From the NCBI RefSeq assembly GCF_000224145.3, contig NC_020176.2:5088902-5152901 (forward strand): DNA of 64,000 nt, in the 5' to 3' direction. The notes beneath the pieces are model-generated. The model made no database searches and was not told the DNA's origin. It saw only the letters and a list, made by a program, of their open reading frames with translations. The DNA comes from Ciona intestinalis (lineage: Eukaryota > Chordata > Ascidiacea > Phlebobranchia > Cionidae). Made by a program: the position numbers and the translations under genes. Below, piece after piece: positions 12,001 to 21,253 of the stretch. Position 1 is the stretch's first letter; each line of letters begins with the position of its first letter.

Positions 12001-12708
12001 CACGACTCCCCTAGACTGCTGTTAATTGTTTAAAACACGATCAAGACATTTAGATAATATGTGCTAAAGTTGTCCCATCTTCCCCCACCCTACTGTATAT
12101 ATCCTCGCATGGCGGGGTAACTGCAGTCATTATAACACGCGATTGTTCTTCATACACCTCGTGCCGCTTATACATAGCACTCAATGCATGAAGTTCCCTT
12201 AACTAGTACGCGAGCAATCATTAGGTTCAATAATCAAACAAATTAAAGTCACAAATTGTGCGCTGTAGTTTTTCACAAACATACGATGATCACTTTTTAA
12301 GATAAAATAGAGACGCGAGTAAAAAAAGTTTGAGACCAAGTTATGTGACAACAGGTCCAGTCATCGATGTATGTTCGTTATTATCCATCGCCCCGTTGCT
12401 TTTTTAAGAGGTAAACAAAGTTTATGCAATGTTGCGACATCTTATTAAGTATATGCTATGATTGCATTACATGTAACGTATAGCAAAACATAGACGTTGT
12501 TTTAACATTAATCACGGAAATGTAAACATTCGATGCGACATCGTTAACTGCTTGCCGCTTATATAAAGCTAAGATATTATAAGCAACGTTGAAGTTCTAA
12601 ACCCCACAGACGGTGAATAACCATGTAAGCTTACCTTGGCTTGTTAGCTTCCGCTTCCTTGTCGTACACCCCCCCGCCATCGTCTGTAATAATCTCAACC
12701 CCTTCCAT
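1..12708 (-). CDS. CARMIL: CARMIL (capping protein, Arp2/3 and myosin-I linker; LRRC16 family), N-terminal part
   Basis: CARMIL proteins bind and uncap actin-capping protein at membranes and so promote actin assembly (family knowledge). Seen: 25 coding exons whose splice phases all join, read right to left: 12635-12708 (ATG at 12708), 11752-11881, 11276-11438, 10880-10999, 10566-10663, 10326-10376, 10132-10191, 8712-8836, 7950-8115, 5940-6013, 5523-5598, 5039-5127, 4514-4683, 4135-4253, 3740-3817, 3602-3678, 3309-3348, 3188-3258, 2875-2947, 2315-2437, 1919-2032, 1657-1760, 1159-1296, 635-843, and 1-101, cut by the window edge. They give about 880 residues. An unusual Ser/Lys-rich N-terminal extension of about 160 residues comes first. 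Next are the PH-like domain (IGRKN, LTPYRFQI, TDTGKIYFM), the conserved GPCGNFSEMYRCICDYLG block, a long leucine-rich-repeat array and the helical start after it (YMPYPVNDA). The capping-protein-binding tail lies beyond the left edge. Exons 8 and 9 have a second copy at 7485-7609 and 6690-6855. The family call is very secure; the extension is inferred from phase continuity. Confidence 0.93.
1374..1450 (-). repeat. Composite repeat tail, truncated
   Basis: Internal part of the same tail in reverse orientation, missing the block around GAAACAGAACACC. It lies in a CARMIL intron. Confidence 0.75.
1766..1896. repeat. 15-bp minisatellite in a CARMIL intron
   Basis: About nine imperfect tandem copies of a 15-bp unit (cataagggtgttgcg and variants) lie just upstream, on the gene strand, of the exon at 1657-1760. 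The unit length is a multiple of three, so every frame stays open and gives spurious repetitive peptides. Confidence 0.9.
2703..2872. repeat. 11-bp minisatellite in a CARMIL intron
   Basis: About fifteen imperfect copies of an 11-bp unit (ttacatcattg with c/a/g variants) run up to the splice donor of exon 2875-2947. The run of Tyr/Ile/Val/Thr/Ser/Leu it encodes is not a gene. Confidence 0.9.
3915..4066 (+). repeat. Composite Ciona repeat, 3' tail unit (about 1.3 copies)
   Basis: One of the most frequent repeats in the window. The roughly 100-bp tail reads GTTACATACGTGGTAAC, then GTAAGCgGGCACGAgGTGTA, then the gAAACAGAACACC block, and ends GCCATGCGAGGATAAA. Here an end fragment (3915-3957) precedes a near-complete unit (3958-4066). 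Confidence 0.85.
4838..5030. mobile_element. MITE with AGATGGGA-type inverted ends
   Basis: The ends are near-inverted: tagtagaggaaaagatagga on the left and tcccatcttcccccacc on the right, with a core that recurs elsewhere (gagtcatgaggatacgg, tttgtttaccaccaaatggg). It covers the 5039-5127 exon's splice-donor flank. Other copies are listed at 11906, 14208, 44484, 46153 and 53900. A MITE is inferred from the inverted ends and repetition. Confidence 0.7.
6110..6365. mobile_element. Solo LTR (256 bp) with 5-bp target duplication
   Basis: The element begins TGTGATAG, ends TTTCCGACA (TG...CA), carries an AATAAA near its end, and is flanked by ATGTA at 6105-6109 and 6366-6370. The matching segment after 7680 shows the empty site with one ATGTA. 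No internal retroelement coding is present, so it is a solo LTR. The superfamily (Ty3/gypsy or other) cannot be told from this alone. Confidence 0.85.
6385..6545 (+). repeat. tRNA-derived SINE, head plus central domain
   Basis: The tRNA-like head (gtggtgcagtgacacattgg, gagcgctc, then a B-box-like gaggttcgcccctgc) is followed by the family's central block (tgggcaagtcacttaacgg, cccagtggtcactaatggg). The copy of this locus at 7730-7895 carries the same insertion, so it predates the two alleles. Confidence 0.8.
6546..6632 (+). repeat. Tail-repeat fragment present in only one copy of the locus
   Basis: About 87 bp ending with the tail motif (aaaacagaacac...aggataaa) sits between ggggtacagt and caacttttcat. 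The other copy joins these flanks directly at 7893-7896, so this is an insertion/deletion difference between the copies. Confidence 0.75.
7340..7435 (+). repeat. Composite repeat tail (copies at 7340 and 8573)
   Basis: Tail unit GGCACGAGGTGTATAAAACA through GCCATGTGAGGATAAATAAG. Its counterpart in the second copy of the segment is 8573-8660, so this insertion is shared by both. Confidence 0.8.
7630..7679. other. Assembly gap, exactly 50 N
   Basis: Fifty Ns separate the two copies of the CARMIL exon 8-9 segment. The round length suggests a placeholder, not a measured distance. Confidence 0.97.
7680..8855. other. Right copy of the duplicated CARMIL segment
   Basis: Carries exon 9 (7950-8115) and exon 8 (8712-8836) and continues without break into upstream introns, so it is the copy used in the gene model. 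It lacks the solo LTR and the 87-bp insertion of the left copy. Confidence 0.85.
8837..10131. other. CARMIL intron 7, no gene seen
   Basis: AT-rich intron of 1.3 kb. An inverted repeat around 10040-10068 (ccacagatataatata and its reverse complement) could form a hairpin. Nothing else recognisable was found on either strand. Confidence 0.6.
10412..10530 (-). repeat. Composite repeat tail, near full length
   Basis: Reverse-orientation tail from TTTATCCTCGCATGGCGGGG to the hairpin end, followed by the start of the central domain (tgtgggtgattgttttctgt). It lies in a CARMIL intron. Confidence 0.85.
11028..11245 (-). repeat. Composite repeat: tail, central domain and start of head
   Basis: Reverse orientation. 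Tail at 11033-11125, then tgtgggtgattattttta, the central block (cccattggtgaccactggg) and the truncated tRNA-like head (cacacaatggtagcactg). It shows that tail, centre and head belong to one element. Confidence 0.85.
11906..12097. mobile_element. MITE with AGATGGGA-type inverted ends
   Basis: The left end gtttgggggaagatgggac and right end gtcccatcttcccccacc are near-perfect inverted repeats about 190 bp apart. This is the best-preserved copy of the family in the window. The TA-rich borders would fit a TA target site, but this is not certain. Confidence 0.75.
12100..12180 (-). repeat. Composite repeat tail
   Basis: Reverse-orientation tail (tatcctcgcatggcggggta to tacacctcgtgccgc), immediately next to the MITE at 11906-12097. 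Confidence 0.8.
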
Positions 12709-13049
12709 AGCAATATCTACACAACAACATTAAGGCCTCAAATAAGCTGAGTTATAAACTCGCGAAAGCGTATACAGTGAAGTCACAATTGTAGGTTGCT
12801 ACAGAGCGCTGTGTGACGTGTGAAACGGAAGCGATGGTGACTCTATAGAAACAGAAGCATCCTATTGCGTTGTGACATCACGAACGCAATTCTTTCGTTG
12901 ACTGGAAGGAATAAGTTGCACCGTGACGTAAAAATACACGCGGGTTGGACGTTGTGACGTCATAATACAATACTGCATGGTTCGTGATTCCAGATTCGAT
13001 CCTTAAATTATAAGTTTCAATCTTCAGTTCGAATACTTAGGTGGCGGGT
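12709..13049. promoter_or_regulatory. Shared head-to-head promoter region, CARMIL / FN3-like gene
   Basis: Only 341 bp separate the CARMIL start (minus) from the start of the FN3-like gene (plus). It holds several CRE/ATF-type half sites (gtgacgtgtg, cgtgacgtaa) and one full TGACGTCA (about 12955-12963), with no clear TATA box. Promoter function is inferred from gene orientation. Confidence 0.55.
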
Positions 13050-15686
13050 ATGTTGCTATTATTGATTCTGTACGGTAAGGACTGTGAGCAGTTATACGGT
13101 GAGCATTGGTTTTAAATGTATTTGTTGCAGTTTTATCGACAGTACCGGGTTCAAGAACCACCCTGGTGTGTACAGCGTTGAGCAGCAACTCTGTAAGAGT
13201 GACTTGGAAAACGAAAAGTGGTTTTCCAAACCTGCCTACTTTTTGGTCTTATTTCTACATAGTAAGTTGGTTTACTGCCGGTGATTTTGAAAGTAACAAC
13301 CCTTACGCCCTTAAGACTTACAGGGATTATGTGAACTTTTACTACGACGATGATTTAACCAGGTATGTGTTGAACTATGGGTGTGAAACACAACATTATA
13401 AACAAGAATGAGATCCCTTGGCATTAGAAATTTAAGGTCCCGGTTTTACTGTTACGTTAAAATTTATGTTGTGTTTAAATCAATTAAATATTTGAATTAG
13501 CATCTTCTACGCCATCTTGCGGTTAAGCAAAAGTCTTATAACGTGTTACGCAATTAAATTGGCGCCCAGTGTATTGTAATTAGTAATAGTAAGTTTGAGA
13601 CTCGACGCCGCAACCACTGGGTCAATTTGTGCTTAGCCAAGCCATTAAACGGCATTTGCTGCAATCCTGCACTCACTAATCAGTTGCATAAATTGTCAAG
13701 GTTACATATATGGTAGTTATAATAGGTATGAGGTGAATGAAATATAATGGGTTGTATAAATTGTCAAAGCTACATATGTGGCAATTCGTAAACAGGCACA
13801 GGTGTAAGGAACTGAACACCCGTGTTTTAACCATCCAACCTAGATACTCGTACGATACTTCATACATCGAGACGTTGGAGGACGTTGCGGCTTCTCTTGG
13901 TTTAAAGATTTATTACCAAATTGTTCAGGGAAGTTTCCTCGAGTTTTCTATCGGGGTAACTCCAAACACAACGGTGAATATCGCAGTAAGAGGATTCAGT
14001 ACAAAAGAGAGCGCATCGGATTCAGGTTATCCTGGTATTATATGGGAGTGCAATGTGAAGATACCGAATGCAGGTTAGTTTTTAAATATGAGCACGATGG
14101 CAATAAATAAGATATAGTAGGCTGGGCGAGATGGTTTATTTTACTACGTTATTAGTAGTGTATTTGAATATATATGTTAGCGAATGCACAGGAAACGTTG
14201 TACAGAACCGTGGGGCAAGATGGATACCGTTAACATATAATATCCCATATTTCCTAAACATGTTTTAAACAATTAACAGTATCCCATCTTACCCCAAAGT
14301 GCTATGAGTAATTATATATTAATATATTTAATATTTATTACAGTTCCCCCCACCGCACCCGCCCCAGTTATAGTTTCGGGGAATCTACCGTGGATGTCAT
14401 TCGTCATACTACCCATTGTTGTCGTCATAATACTAACATCCGCCACACTTTACATTGTGAGTTGATAATAGTATTTTATGACGTCATTATTGATGTTTAT
14501 TGGTCAAGCATTGTTTTTTATGGCACAGTGGTTTGAGCGCTGGCCTCTAGACCAGTGGATTTGAGTTCGAGGCTCGATGCTGCCACTATTGCGGGCAAAT
14601 GTGTATTTAAAAAAAGTTAACGACAATTGTTTTAACCTACAACGATGTCTTTCAGAGATATCGAAAGAAGAGAAAAAATAGAATCCTTACGTCACGAAGT
14701 CTCTATGACAACGCTGCAGATTGGACGAATCATCGACCTTTAAATACGCCCAAGTACAGCCATTATGTCGTCACAGCTAGTGATTGTTGGACGCCTTTGC
14801 CCACCGATTGTGACACATACAGCGAGGACAATGGATCGCCACTCAACTGTGACAGTCACGTGTTTCGTTATAGGTAAGTCACTCACGCTATTTAGGAGTC
14901 GTGAGAATACGGTTATATAATTCTGTGGGTAATCTTTGTTTACCATCATAAGGGATAATAGAAAGGAGAAAGACAATTATTACAGTTTCTAAACGGCCCT
15001 CCTGGCATTTATATATCAACCGAAGTTTCGACGTCTTATACAGGTCATCTTGTCAGGGCTAACTAACAAGTTGCTTATTACGTCATAACAGGCATTCATT
15101 AACAACTGTGACGGAAGAATCGTCATTATTGGGCGATGGATTGTCCACGACAGCCGACACCCATTATTGGTCGAGGGAAAAAAGCGCTGCTAAGCAACCG
15201 AAACCCCACGTGACTCGCTTATCCACTCCCAGGACGCCACGTAGCAAAGCTTCTCGTCGCAATATTTGGTCAAGGTGACGTCATCATGACGTATTGTGTG
15301 ACGTCGGTGTTTGAATATTTGCTGCTTTACCACAGTAGTAGCCTGTCTCTATAGACCAGAGAGTATGGGTTCGAGGCTCGATGTCGCTCCAAGCTAGTGA
15401 TCACTAATTGGTTATCCGAATTGTCAGCCACACAGAGAAACAAACACCCACAAAGTTACATACATTGTAACTTGTAAGCGGGCAGCACGAGATGTATAAA
15501 ATGAAACATCCGTGTTATAACGATTGTGGTTTCCCGCCACCCCAGAATGAATAAGTCAGATCTATCTATCTACACAGATCAAGCAAAGTATCCGATGCGT
15601 CCTCTATCTCACTCTGGTGGGCGGATGATGACGATTATGACGTCATAGAGCTACAAAGGAATCGAACTCACGTAACAATAGCATAG
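13050..15686 (+). CDS. Single-pass type I membrane protein with a fibronectin-III-like ectodomain
   Basis: No orthologue recognised. Seven exons join in phase: 13050-13074, 13131-13362, 13844-14073, 14344-14456, 14655-14873, 15092-15274, 15578-15686 (stop TAG), giving about 369 residues. The start encodes a short hydrophobic signal (MLLLLILYVLSTV). A beta-sandwich-like ectodomain follows (TLVCTALSSNSVRVTWKT, later VNIAVRGFST and GIIWECNV), then a Pro-rich stalk, one transmembrane helix (FVILPIVVVIILTSATLYI), a basic stop-transfer (RYRKKRKNR) and a roughly 165-residue Ser/Thr-rich cytoplasmic tail ending in an acidic stretch (WWADDDDYDVIEL). This layout suggests an adhesion molecule or cytokine-receptor-like protein; the ligand is unknown. 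The last splice uses donor GTGACG; if unused, translation stops at 15278. A possible polyA signal is at 15835-15840. The gene is head-to-head with CARMIL. Confidence 0.72.
13565..13740 (+). repeat. Degenerate SINE in intron 2 of the FN3-like gene
   Basis: A worn copy of head and centre (gtttgagactcgacgccgc, ccaagccattaaacggca, ctcactaatcag) with part of the tail region after it (gcataaattgtcaaggttac). The phrase attgtcaa(g/a)g(t/c)tacatat repeats at 13688 and 13755. Confidence 0.6.
14208..14305. mobile_element. Short MITE copy, AGATGG-type inverted ends
   Basis: Starts ccgtggggcaagatgg, ends ccatcttaccccaaagt, with core catcccatatttcctaaaca-like sequence. It is a shorter member of the family seen at 46153 and lies in an intron of the FN3-like gene. 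Confidence 0.7.
14510..14640 (+). repeat. tRNA-derived SINE head
   Basis: It has an A-box-like TGGCACAGTGG at 14521-14531 and a B-box-like GTTCGAGGCTC at 14565-14575, about the right spacing for an internal RNA polymerase III promoter. A degenerate central domain follows (gttaacgacaattgtttt). No tRNA cloverleaf with an anticodon arm can be drawn, so this is a SINE head, not a tRNA gene. Confidence 0.75.
15325..15560 (+). repeat. Near full-length composite SINE: tRNA-like head, short centre, tail
   Basis: Head with ggttcgaggctcgatg (15368-15383), shortened centre (tgatcactaattggttatcc), linker (attgtcagccacacag, aaacacccacaaagttac) and the whole tail to 15560. It is the clearest example that the tRNA-like head and the abundant tail can form one element. 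It lies in the last intron of the FN3-like gene. Confidence 0.8.
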
Positions 15687-17315
15687 CAATATAATCACTT
15701 TTACGGCCTTTTTCAATTAGTTTGTTTTAATTTAATATTTACAAATTGCAACCGAGTGTGAATTACTTTTGTGAACCAAGTTATAAATATAGAATATGCA
15801 ATGCTATAACCCAGTTACTCAATGCATATTACGTAATAAAACATGTTTTAAATATTAGCATATTTATACAGCATGCACAAAGACGGCATCGACGTGTTTC
15901 CCCGCACACCAATGTTGAAACACAAGCAAGTGGATTGCAACGTATAGGAACGCCCGCTGTGGTCCCGAGGGTGAGTGTCTGATGAGTCATAGATACCGAT
16001 AATGACATCATAGACTAGCCTACTATGACGTAACAACCCAACCCACGAGTGGGAAATTTTAAAACACCCGGAAGTAGCATTATACGTCACACCCTGTTTG
16101 TTTGTATACGATGTGTTAATGTCACATTTACAGGCGTGTGTGTCCTTAGGCGAGACGCTTACCGACAATTGCTACAACCCAGTGGTCTCCAATGGGTTGG
16201 CCAAATTTACATACATGATGTATCTCCATATATTTCCATATTCCATATATTTTAAATAAATGTAAACATGTCCTTTCGACGAAAAAATATTTACCTAAAA
16301 CAAATTACGATGTAATACAAAGTTACATACGCGGTAACTTGTAAGCGGGCACGAGGTGTATGAAACAGAACACCTGTGTTATAACGACTGTCATTGTCCC
16401 GCCATGTGAGGATACATCTATTCATTCATATATACCAAGGTTAGTTTAGTAACAACACATTACATTCCCAGCAACACAGGGGATTTCATTCCACAACCAA
16501 ACCCCAACTTCGAGCTACCACCTCCTCTATGAATGTTTTGACCAAATGACGTCATATATCAACGTCACATCAACGAAAGAAAACAATCGAATACAATATA
16601 TTCTGTACAATTACCAACAAACAACATGTTAGTTGTGCAAACAATTGAAACAATAGGTCTTTGTTCTTCCTATGGTTGTGACGTAATAATCAAACCGCGC
16701 AAGTTTAAGCGTCAAAAGAATTGATTGTAATTTTAAGTAATGACGTAATGGGAGAACCCCTGTCATGTAATATGAAATGCAAAAACTTGAAACTTATCTC
16801 AAGGTTTATAAAGAGCGATGGGCGTTTGAAGGTAGACTGGATAAGTGTTTGAATATCACATCGAGATCGGGTTTAAATATCCAGTAATTTAACACTTTGC
16901 CTTTGGGCTATGATGTCGGGTTATAGGCGTGAACTAAATATTGGTATAAATAAAACAACTTTCGCGTTAGGAGGTAAACATAAGGTGTACACACACCGTA
17001 ACACGTACGCTGCTACTTGCCGGGTTAGTTGGTTAAGGTATTGTGGGAAGAAACATTTTGCCTGTAGCCCCCAGGAGATCCTAGCTTGTAGTTTAGGCTC
17101 CAGTATATAAACATGCGATTTAGCGACAGAGTTACTTGACCAGATCGACCAGAACGAGGCACAAGATTTCCAGGAATATTCAGACAAACTTTCCGGCATG
17201 ATATATCCAAGGTTATAATTAGAAACTTCTAATTACAGAATTGGTTGCAACGTTTTAAATAAAACACTTGACTGTGACTGAACAATCATTATTATTGACA
17301 GCATAGCACGCCATT
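15687..17315. other. Intergenic region with repeats, no convincing gene
   Basis: Holds a central-domain fragment (16130-16205), a composite with a different head (16208-16420), CRE-like TGACGTCA sites (for example near 16547-16555) and a TATA-like tttataaagag at 16805-16815. Short open frames near 15830-16170 and 16910-17200 show no domain, splice context or composition that would make them credible. Confidence 0.6.
16208..16420 (+). repeat. Composite repeat with an alternative head (copies at 16208 and 18868)
   Basis: An AT-rich head of about 110 bp (ccatatattttaaataaatg, cgacgaaaaaatatttacct, gatgtaatac) leads straight into the usual tail. The same head and tail occur at 18868-19065. This head is unrelated to the tRNA-like one. 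Confidence 0.8.
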
Positions 17316-20300
17316 ATGACGCGACAGAGGTGTTATTTATTTCTTTATTTATATTTGAATCTTGGCGGTTATTTCATGTCAATTGAAGCAATATCCACAG
17401 CGGGTAAGTTTTGGAAATATTTTTAATGAATTGATTGCGATCTTAACGTTATGGTGACCTGGGGTCAATGGAGATAGAACAGTTGCGGGAATTTGTTGCC
17501 AAATCAAGGCGTGTGTTTATCATAATCTTATTATACGATCACCTGCACTGATAAGTAGACACGGAAGCTGACTGCTACACTATAGTTGCCTCAATGTAGG
17601 ATTAATGTCAACATTTAATTGACCAATTTAAATTTTATTGCGCATTAATTCTAGCGTGGTTGATTTCGTAGGAATTAATGTAATGTCTGTCGAAAGTGGA
17701 GTGAAAACTAACACTAGGCTCAAATTGCTACGCTTTCTTCTGAAAGAATGTAAGGTATTTATCCTCGCGCGGCGGGCAACGACAATCATTATAACAGGAT
17801 ACATACACTGCATTTTAATATGTAGTATAGTATTATACATCTATAGTTAGATTTTCTACAAAGAGGCCAACTTTAACAGTAAAGAGTAAAAGTAACTTTC
17901 CATACAAAGATACAAACCTTTTCTACAAAGTATCTTTCCTTTACAGCTTTGTTATATCTTATACAACGACACCAAACCTTAACTTACCAACACCGAGCCA
18001 ACCAACGATCCACACCAAGGCCACAATGGTCGACATGGGAACAATGGACGTTATGCTCAAGTTCTACAACCGCAGGGGTGCGGGTTCGAAGCCGGGGATG
18101 CACTCTTGCCAGCTGTGACAGATTACCCGGGATGAACTTTGAAACACAGACTTGCAACATGAGTAGTAAGTATTGAACGAATGTATCTTAATCAACCTCG
18201 AAGCAACGACAGTCGCTATAACACGAGTGTTCTGTTTCATACACCTCGTGTTCGCTAACGAGTTACCGTGTATGTAACTTGATAGTTTTTCTGTATGGCT
18301 GACAATTTAGACAATCCATGAGTGACTATTGAGTTCGAGCAATAATGTTAACCGGCTTTGATTGACAGCAGCCTTGTCGTTAATACGTGTTGATCTCATT
18401 ACGTCATTCCGTGTTAATCATATTCCATAGGTAGCTTGCGCAATGCGGCCGTTATCTGGGCAGGGCATACTGTGTACTAAACACAACATAAATTTTCACC
18501 CAGCGCTTTATAGATTTTGCGGAAAAGAGAAATAAACCAAGGGTGTGTTCACTTAATGAATCAACCAATATACAGGACACACCTTGGTGATATTCCAAGA
18601 ATAATTAGTTTCATCAACCATGCACATTCCCTAATGATATTTGAGGTGTTTAAATACCATAGCACAGTGTCCTGTTTATTTCTTCGATTTACCACCAAAT
18701 GCTACACTTAATTGATATAGCGAAAATATGGGAGTCGCTATAACACGCGCAGGATAAAATAAATGAAAGAGCAGGATTGATTAAAGATACGTTGATGCTG
18801 TAACCTAATTACAAGCTTTATTAATGTATTTAAATTTATATCCATTTAAATATAAGTTGTTTTTTATCTCCATATATTTCCATAACCCATATATTTTAAA
18901 TAAATGTAAATATATCATTTCGACGAAAAAATATTTACCTGAAACAAATTATGATGTAATACAAAGTTACATACATTGTAACTTGCATACGTGGTAACTC
19001 GTAAGCGGGCACGAGGTGTATGACACGGGAAACCCGTGTTATAACGACTGCCGTTGGCCCAACGTAAAAGAGTGTTTTATTCAATTACTTATTTAATCGT
19101 TAAGTAAACCAACAGAGAGCAAAGTTTTGAAACAATATCACAATTACAGACCGGCCACGCGCGCAGCGTAAGACGGAGTACATGGACATGTGCACTAACG
19201 ACGGCATGATGAACACCACCCTGTCGTGCAGATTGTACATGGAAAATCCCGAGATGGCGCAAACTATTTACCAAAGCTCAGGGTGAGGTATTTAATGAAT
19301 AGGTCCACCCCAATTGTTGAGATAAGATCAAACACCTCCCATAAACACAGACACAGTATACCCTGGAGCGGATTTAAACAAAATGTAAAAGTATTTCTCA
19401 TTTCCAATGCATGAAAATATCTTCATACAAGTTAAATAAAACAATGAAACTTGGCCAAAGTTAATACTGAGCAAAAACAAAATTACTGCATCAAAGAAAT
19501 ACTGAGCAAAAACAAAATTACTGCATCATCGTGAAACAGCATATCACTAATACAACACAGACAAAATGCTTCTCTTGTATGCTGGTCCTAAACTAAACAT
19601 AACTGATACCTAAAGTAATTATAGTATACTGTATACGAAGGAACGAACATTGCGTTTCTTTTACCAACTCCTATATTCAGATGCGTGTTTGAGATGGCGG
19701 ACGCGTCAAGGAATCCAAGCGAGCGATCCAACATCGTGTTTGGTCGCAACCCGGTCACTAGCAGCGGGGAAATAAGTTTAAGCCAGCCCCACCAGGATGG
19801 AATGACCACATCCAACCTAGAGACTGGGAGATTCAATCAGGGAACCGGGCAGATAGTTGGAACACAAAGAAGCGCCCCTGATATCAACCAAAGTACACAA
19901 TCCACAATTCTGTCGTCCTTTGCTATAGCGAGATACTGTTCAGGTATAACATGTAGTCATCGGCTAACGCAATTCTATGATATAGCACATGTTTTAGCTA
20001 TAGAGAAATAAACGGATGTTGCGTAATATGATACAACGTGTTCTATTATGAACTTCATTGAAAAAATCTTTCCCCACGTTTTGAGTTTCTCCTATAGCTA
20101 TCTATACGGCGTTATGTGGTTTTGTAGTAAAATATCTTGAAATCGTGACAACGCGAGTCTTAAAATAGCTCAGCCATCGCGTCCAAATAGATCACGCCCG
20201 TCTCTTAATCATAGGGCACGCTCAAAATAGTGTGTTGATGCAACTGGTGATATTTTCGGCGACAAAATGAAGGTCAGGTGTGACTTAAATATGTTTAGAT

Positions 20301-21253
20301 ATCTGCAGTGGATCTCTGGTCCCGGCCACAGGAGTGGCAGCCCTCGGCTTCAGTTCTGCAAGAACAGTGGCGGACGTGTTGTTCATACTTTCAACGAATC
20401 CACTTTTAAAGGGAAATGCTGTCTTGTTGCAAATGAGATACAACGCATGTACGCAAGAATGCGCGTAAGTAAATACTATGAAGTAACTTGCTTTGCAATG
20501 GCGGGGCAACGATAGATGTTATGACACGGGTGTTCTCTTTCATACACCTCGTCCGCTTACCACGTATGCAACTTTGTAGATGTTTATTCTGTGGTTTACA
20601 AAGATTATGAATAATAGCGTTCAGTTCTCATTCGTTCCAGACATAAATGAATAAACTTGACTTTGGTAGCACGTGACAAACAGCGGTCTTTCAAACACTT
20701 CCATTATAAGGTTCTTTTGTTTAGACCAAAGTTGGCCCACCACCCCAACATCCAGGGTGCTACCATCAAGGTTCTAGTACAAATGAGGCAGTTGTTAAAC
20801 AATGAGTAATAGATTTTCCATTGTGTATGGGTGAGGTCCTACGGTCCACAATTGGCCCAGTTTTAAACATCACAACAATGTCGTATCGTCACCACGTTTA
20901 ATTGCAGGACACTTGGCACTCGGTACGGGACTACCGGGTTAATACTTGCGCAGCAACGACAGCCCAACGTTGCGGGTTTGCGTGTTACGTTTAACATTGG
21001 TGAGGGCACGGGGCTTGGCAGGAAAAAACGAGATGCAGAGTGGGAGCAAAGAGCAAGAAGCAAGAGGAATGAGAGAAGCGAGACTAAGGAGCAAAAATCC
21101 CGAGTTAAAAGACAATCCTCATCAAGGTATTGGACCCCATGTTATGAACAGAGACGAACAACCAGCGATCCCCGTGTGTTGAGGTTGGATGGTACGCTTG
21201 GGGAATTATTCTTCTTCGAGAACAACCAACAGGTTCGTTTACATTTTGCTTAA
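17316..21253 (+). CDS. Secreted thrombospondin type-1 repeat protein with basic processing sites
   Basis: No named orthologue recognised. Six exons join in phase: 17316-17403, 17947-18165, 19150-19282, 19681-19943, 20299-20464, 20908-21253, giving about 390 residues. Exon 1 encodes a signal peptide (YLFLYLYLNLGGYF). Exon 2 holds a thrombospondin type-1 repeat (WSTWEQWTLC, RVRSRGC, QTCN). Exons 3-5 add Cys-containing segments (MDMCTNDG, TLSCRLYM, ARYCS, SDICSGS, CTQEC). Exon 6 holds GRKKR and KSRVKRQ sites, typical of furin-like cleavage, in a highly charged Arg/Lys/Glu region. Secretion and processing are inferred. Exon 5 is also open in a second frame; the frame used is the one whose phase fits both neighbours, with acceptor at 20298. 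The final stop assumes read-through of a possible donor at 21233. An extracellular-matrix or signalling role is plausible but unproven. Confidence 0.7.
18185..18345 (-). repeat. Composite repeat: worn tail plus centre
   Basis: Reverse-orientation tail (cagtcgctataacacgag, cgtgttcgctaacgag) followed by centre (tggctgacaatttagacaa). It lies in intron 2 of the thrombospondin-repeat gene. Confidence 0.75.
18868..19065 (+). repeat. Composite repeat with the alternative AT-rich head
   Basis: Second copy of the 16208-16420 arrangement. It also has a short duplication of the GTTACAT-GTAAC hairpin start (18965-19000) before the tail proper. Confidence 0.8.
20505..20590 (-). repeat. Composite repeat tail
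   Basis: Reverse-orientation tail (atggcggggcaacgatag to cttaccacgtatgcaact) just after exon 5 of the thrombospondin-repeat gene. Confidence 0.75.

Noticed and set aside
14513-14600. Possible tRNA gene
   Set aside because: A and B boxes are present but the anticodon arm and acceptor stem do not pair; the same sequence recurs as a SINE head.
16910-17199. Overlapping frames on both strands upstream of the thrombospondin-repeat gene
   Set aside because: Neither shows a domain; the region is probably promoter sequence.
20267-20515. Alternative frame through exon 5 of the thrombospondin-repeat gene (WISGPGHRSG...)
   Set aside because: Its phase does not fit exon 4 or exon 6, whereas the chosen frame fits both.
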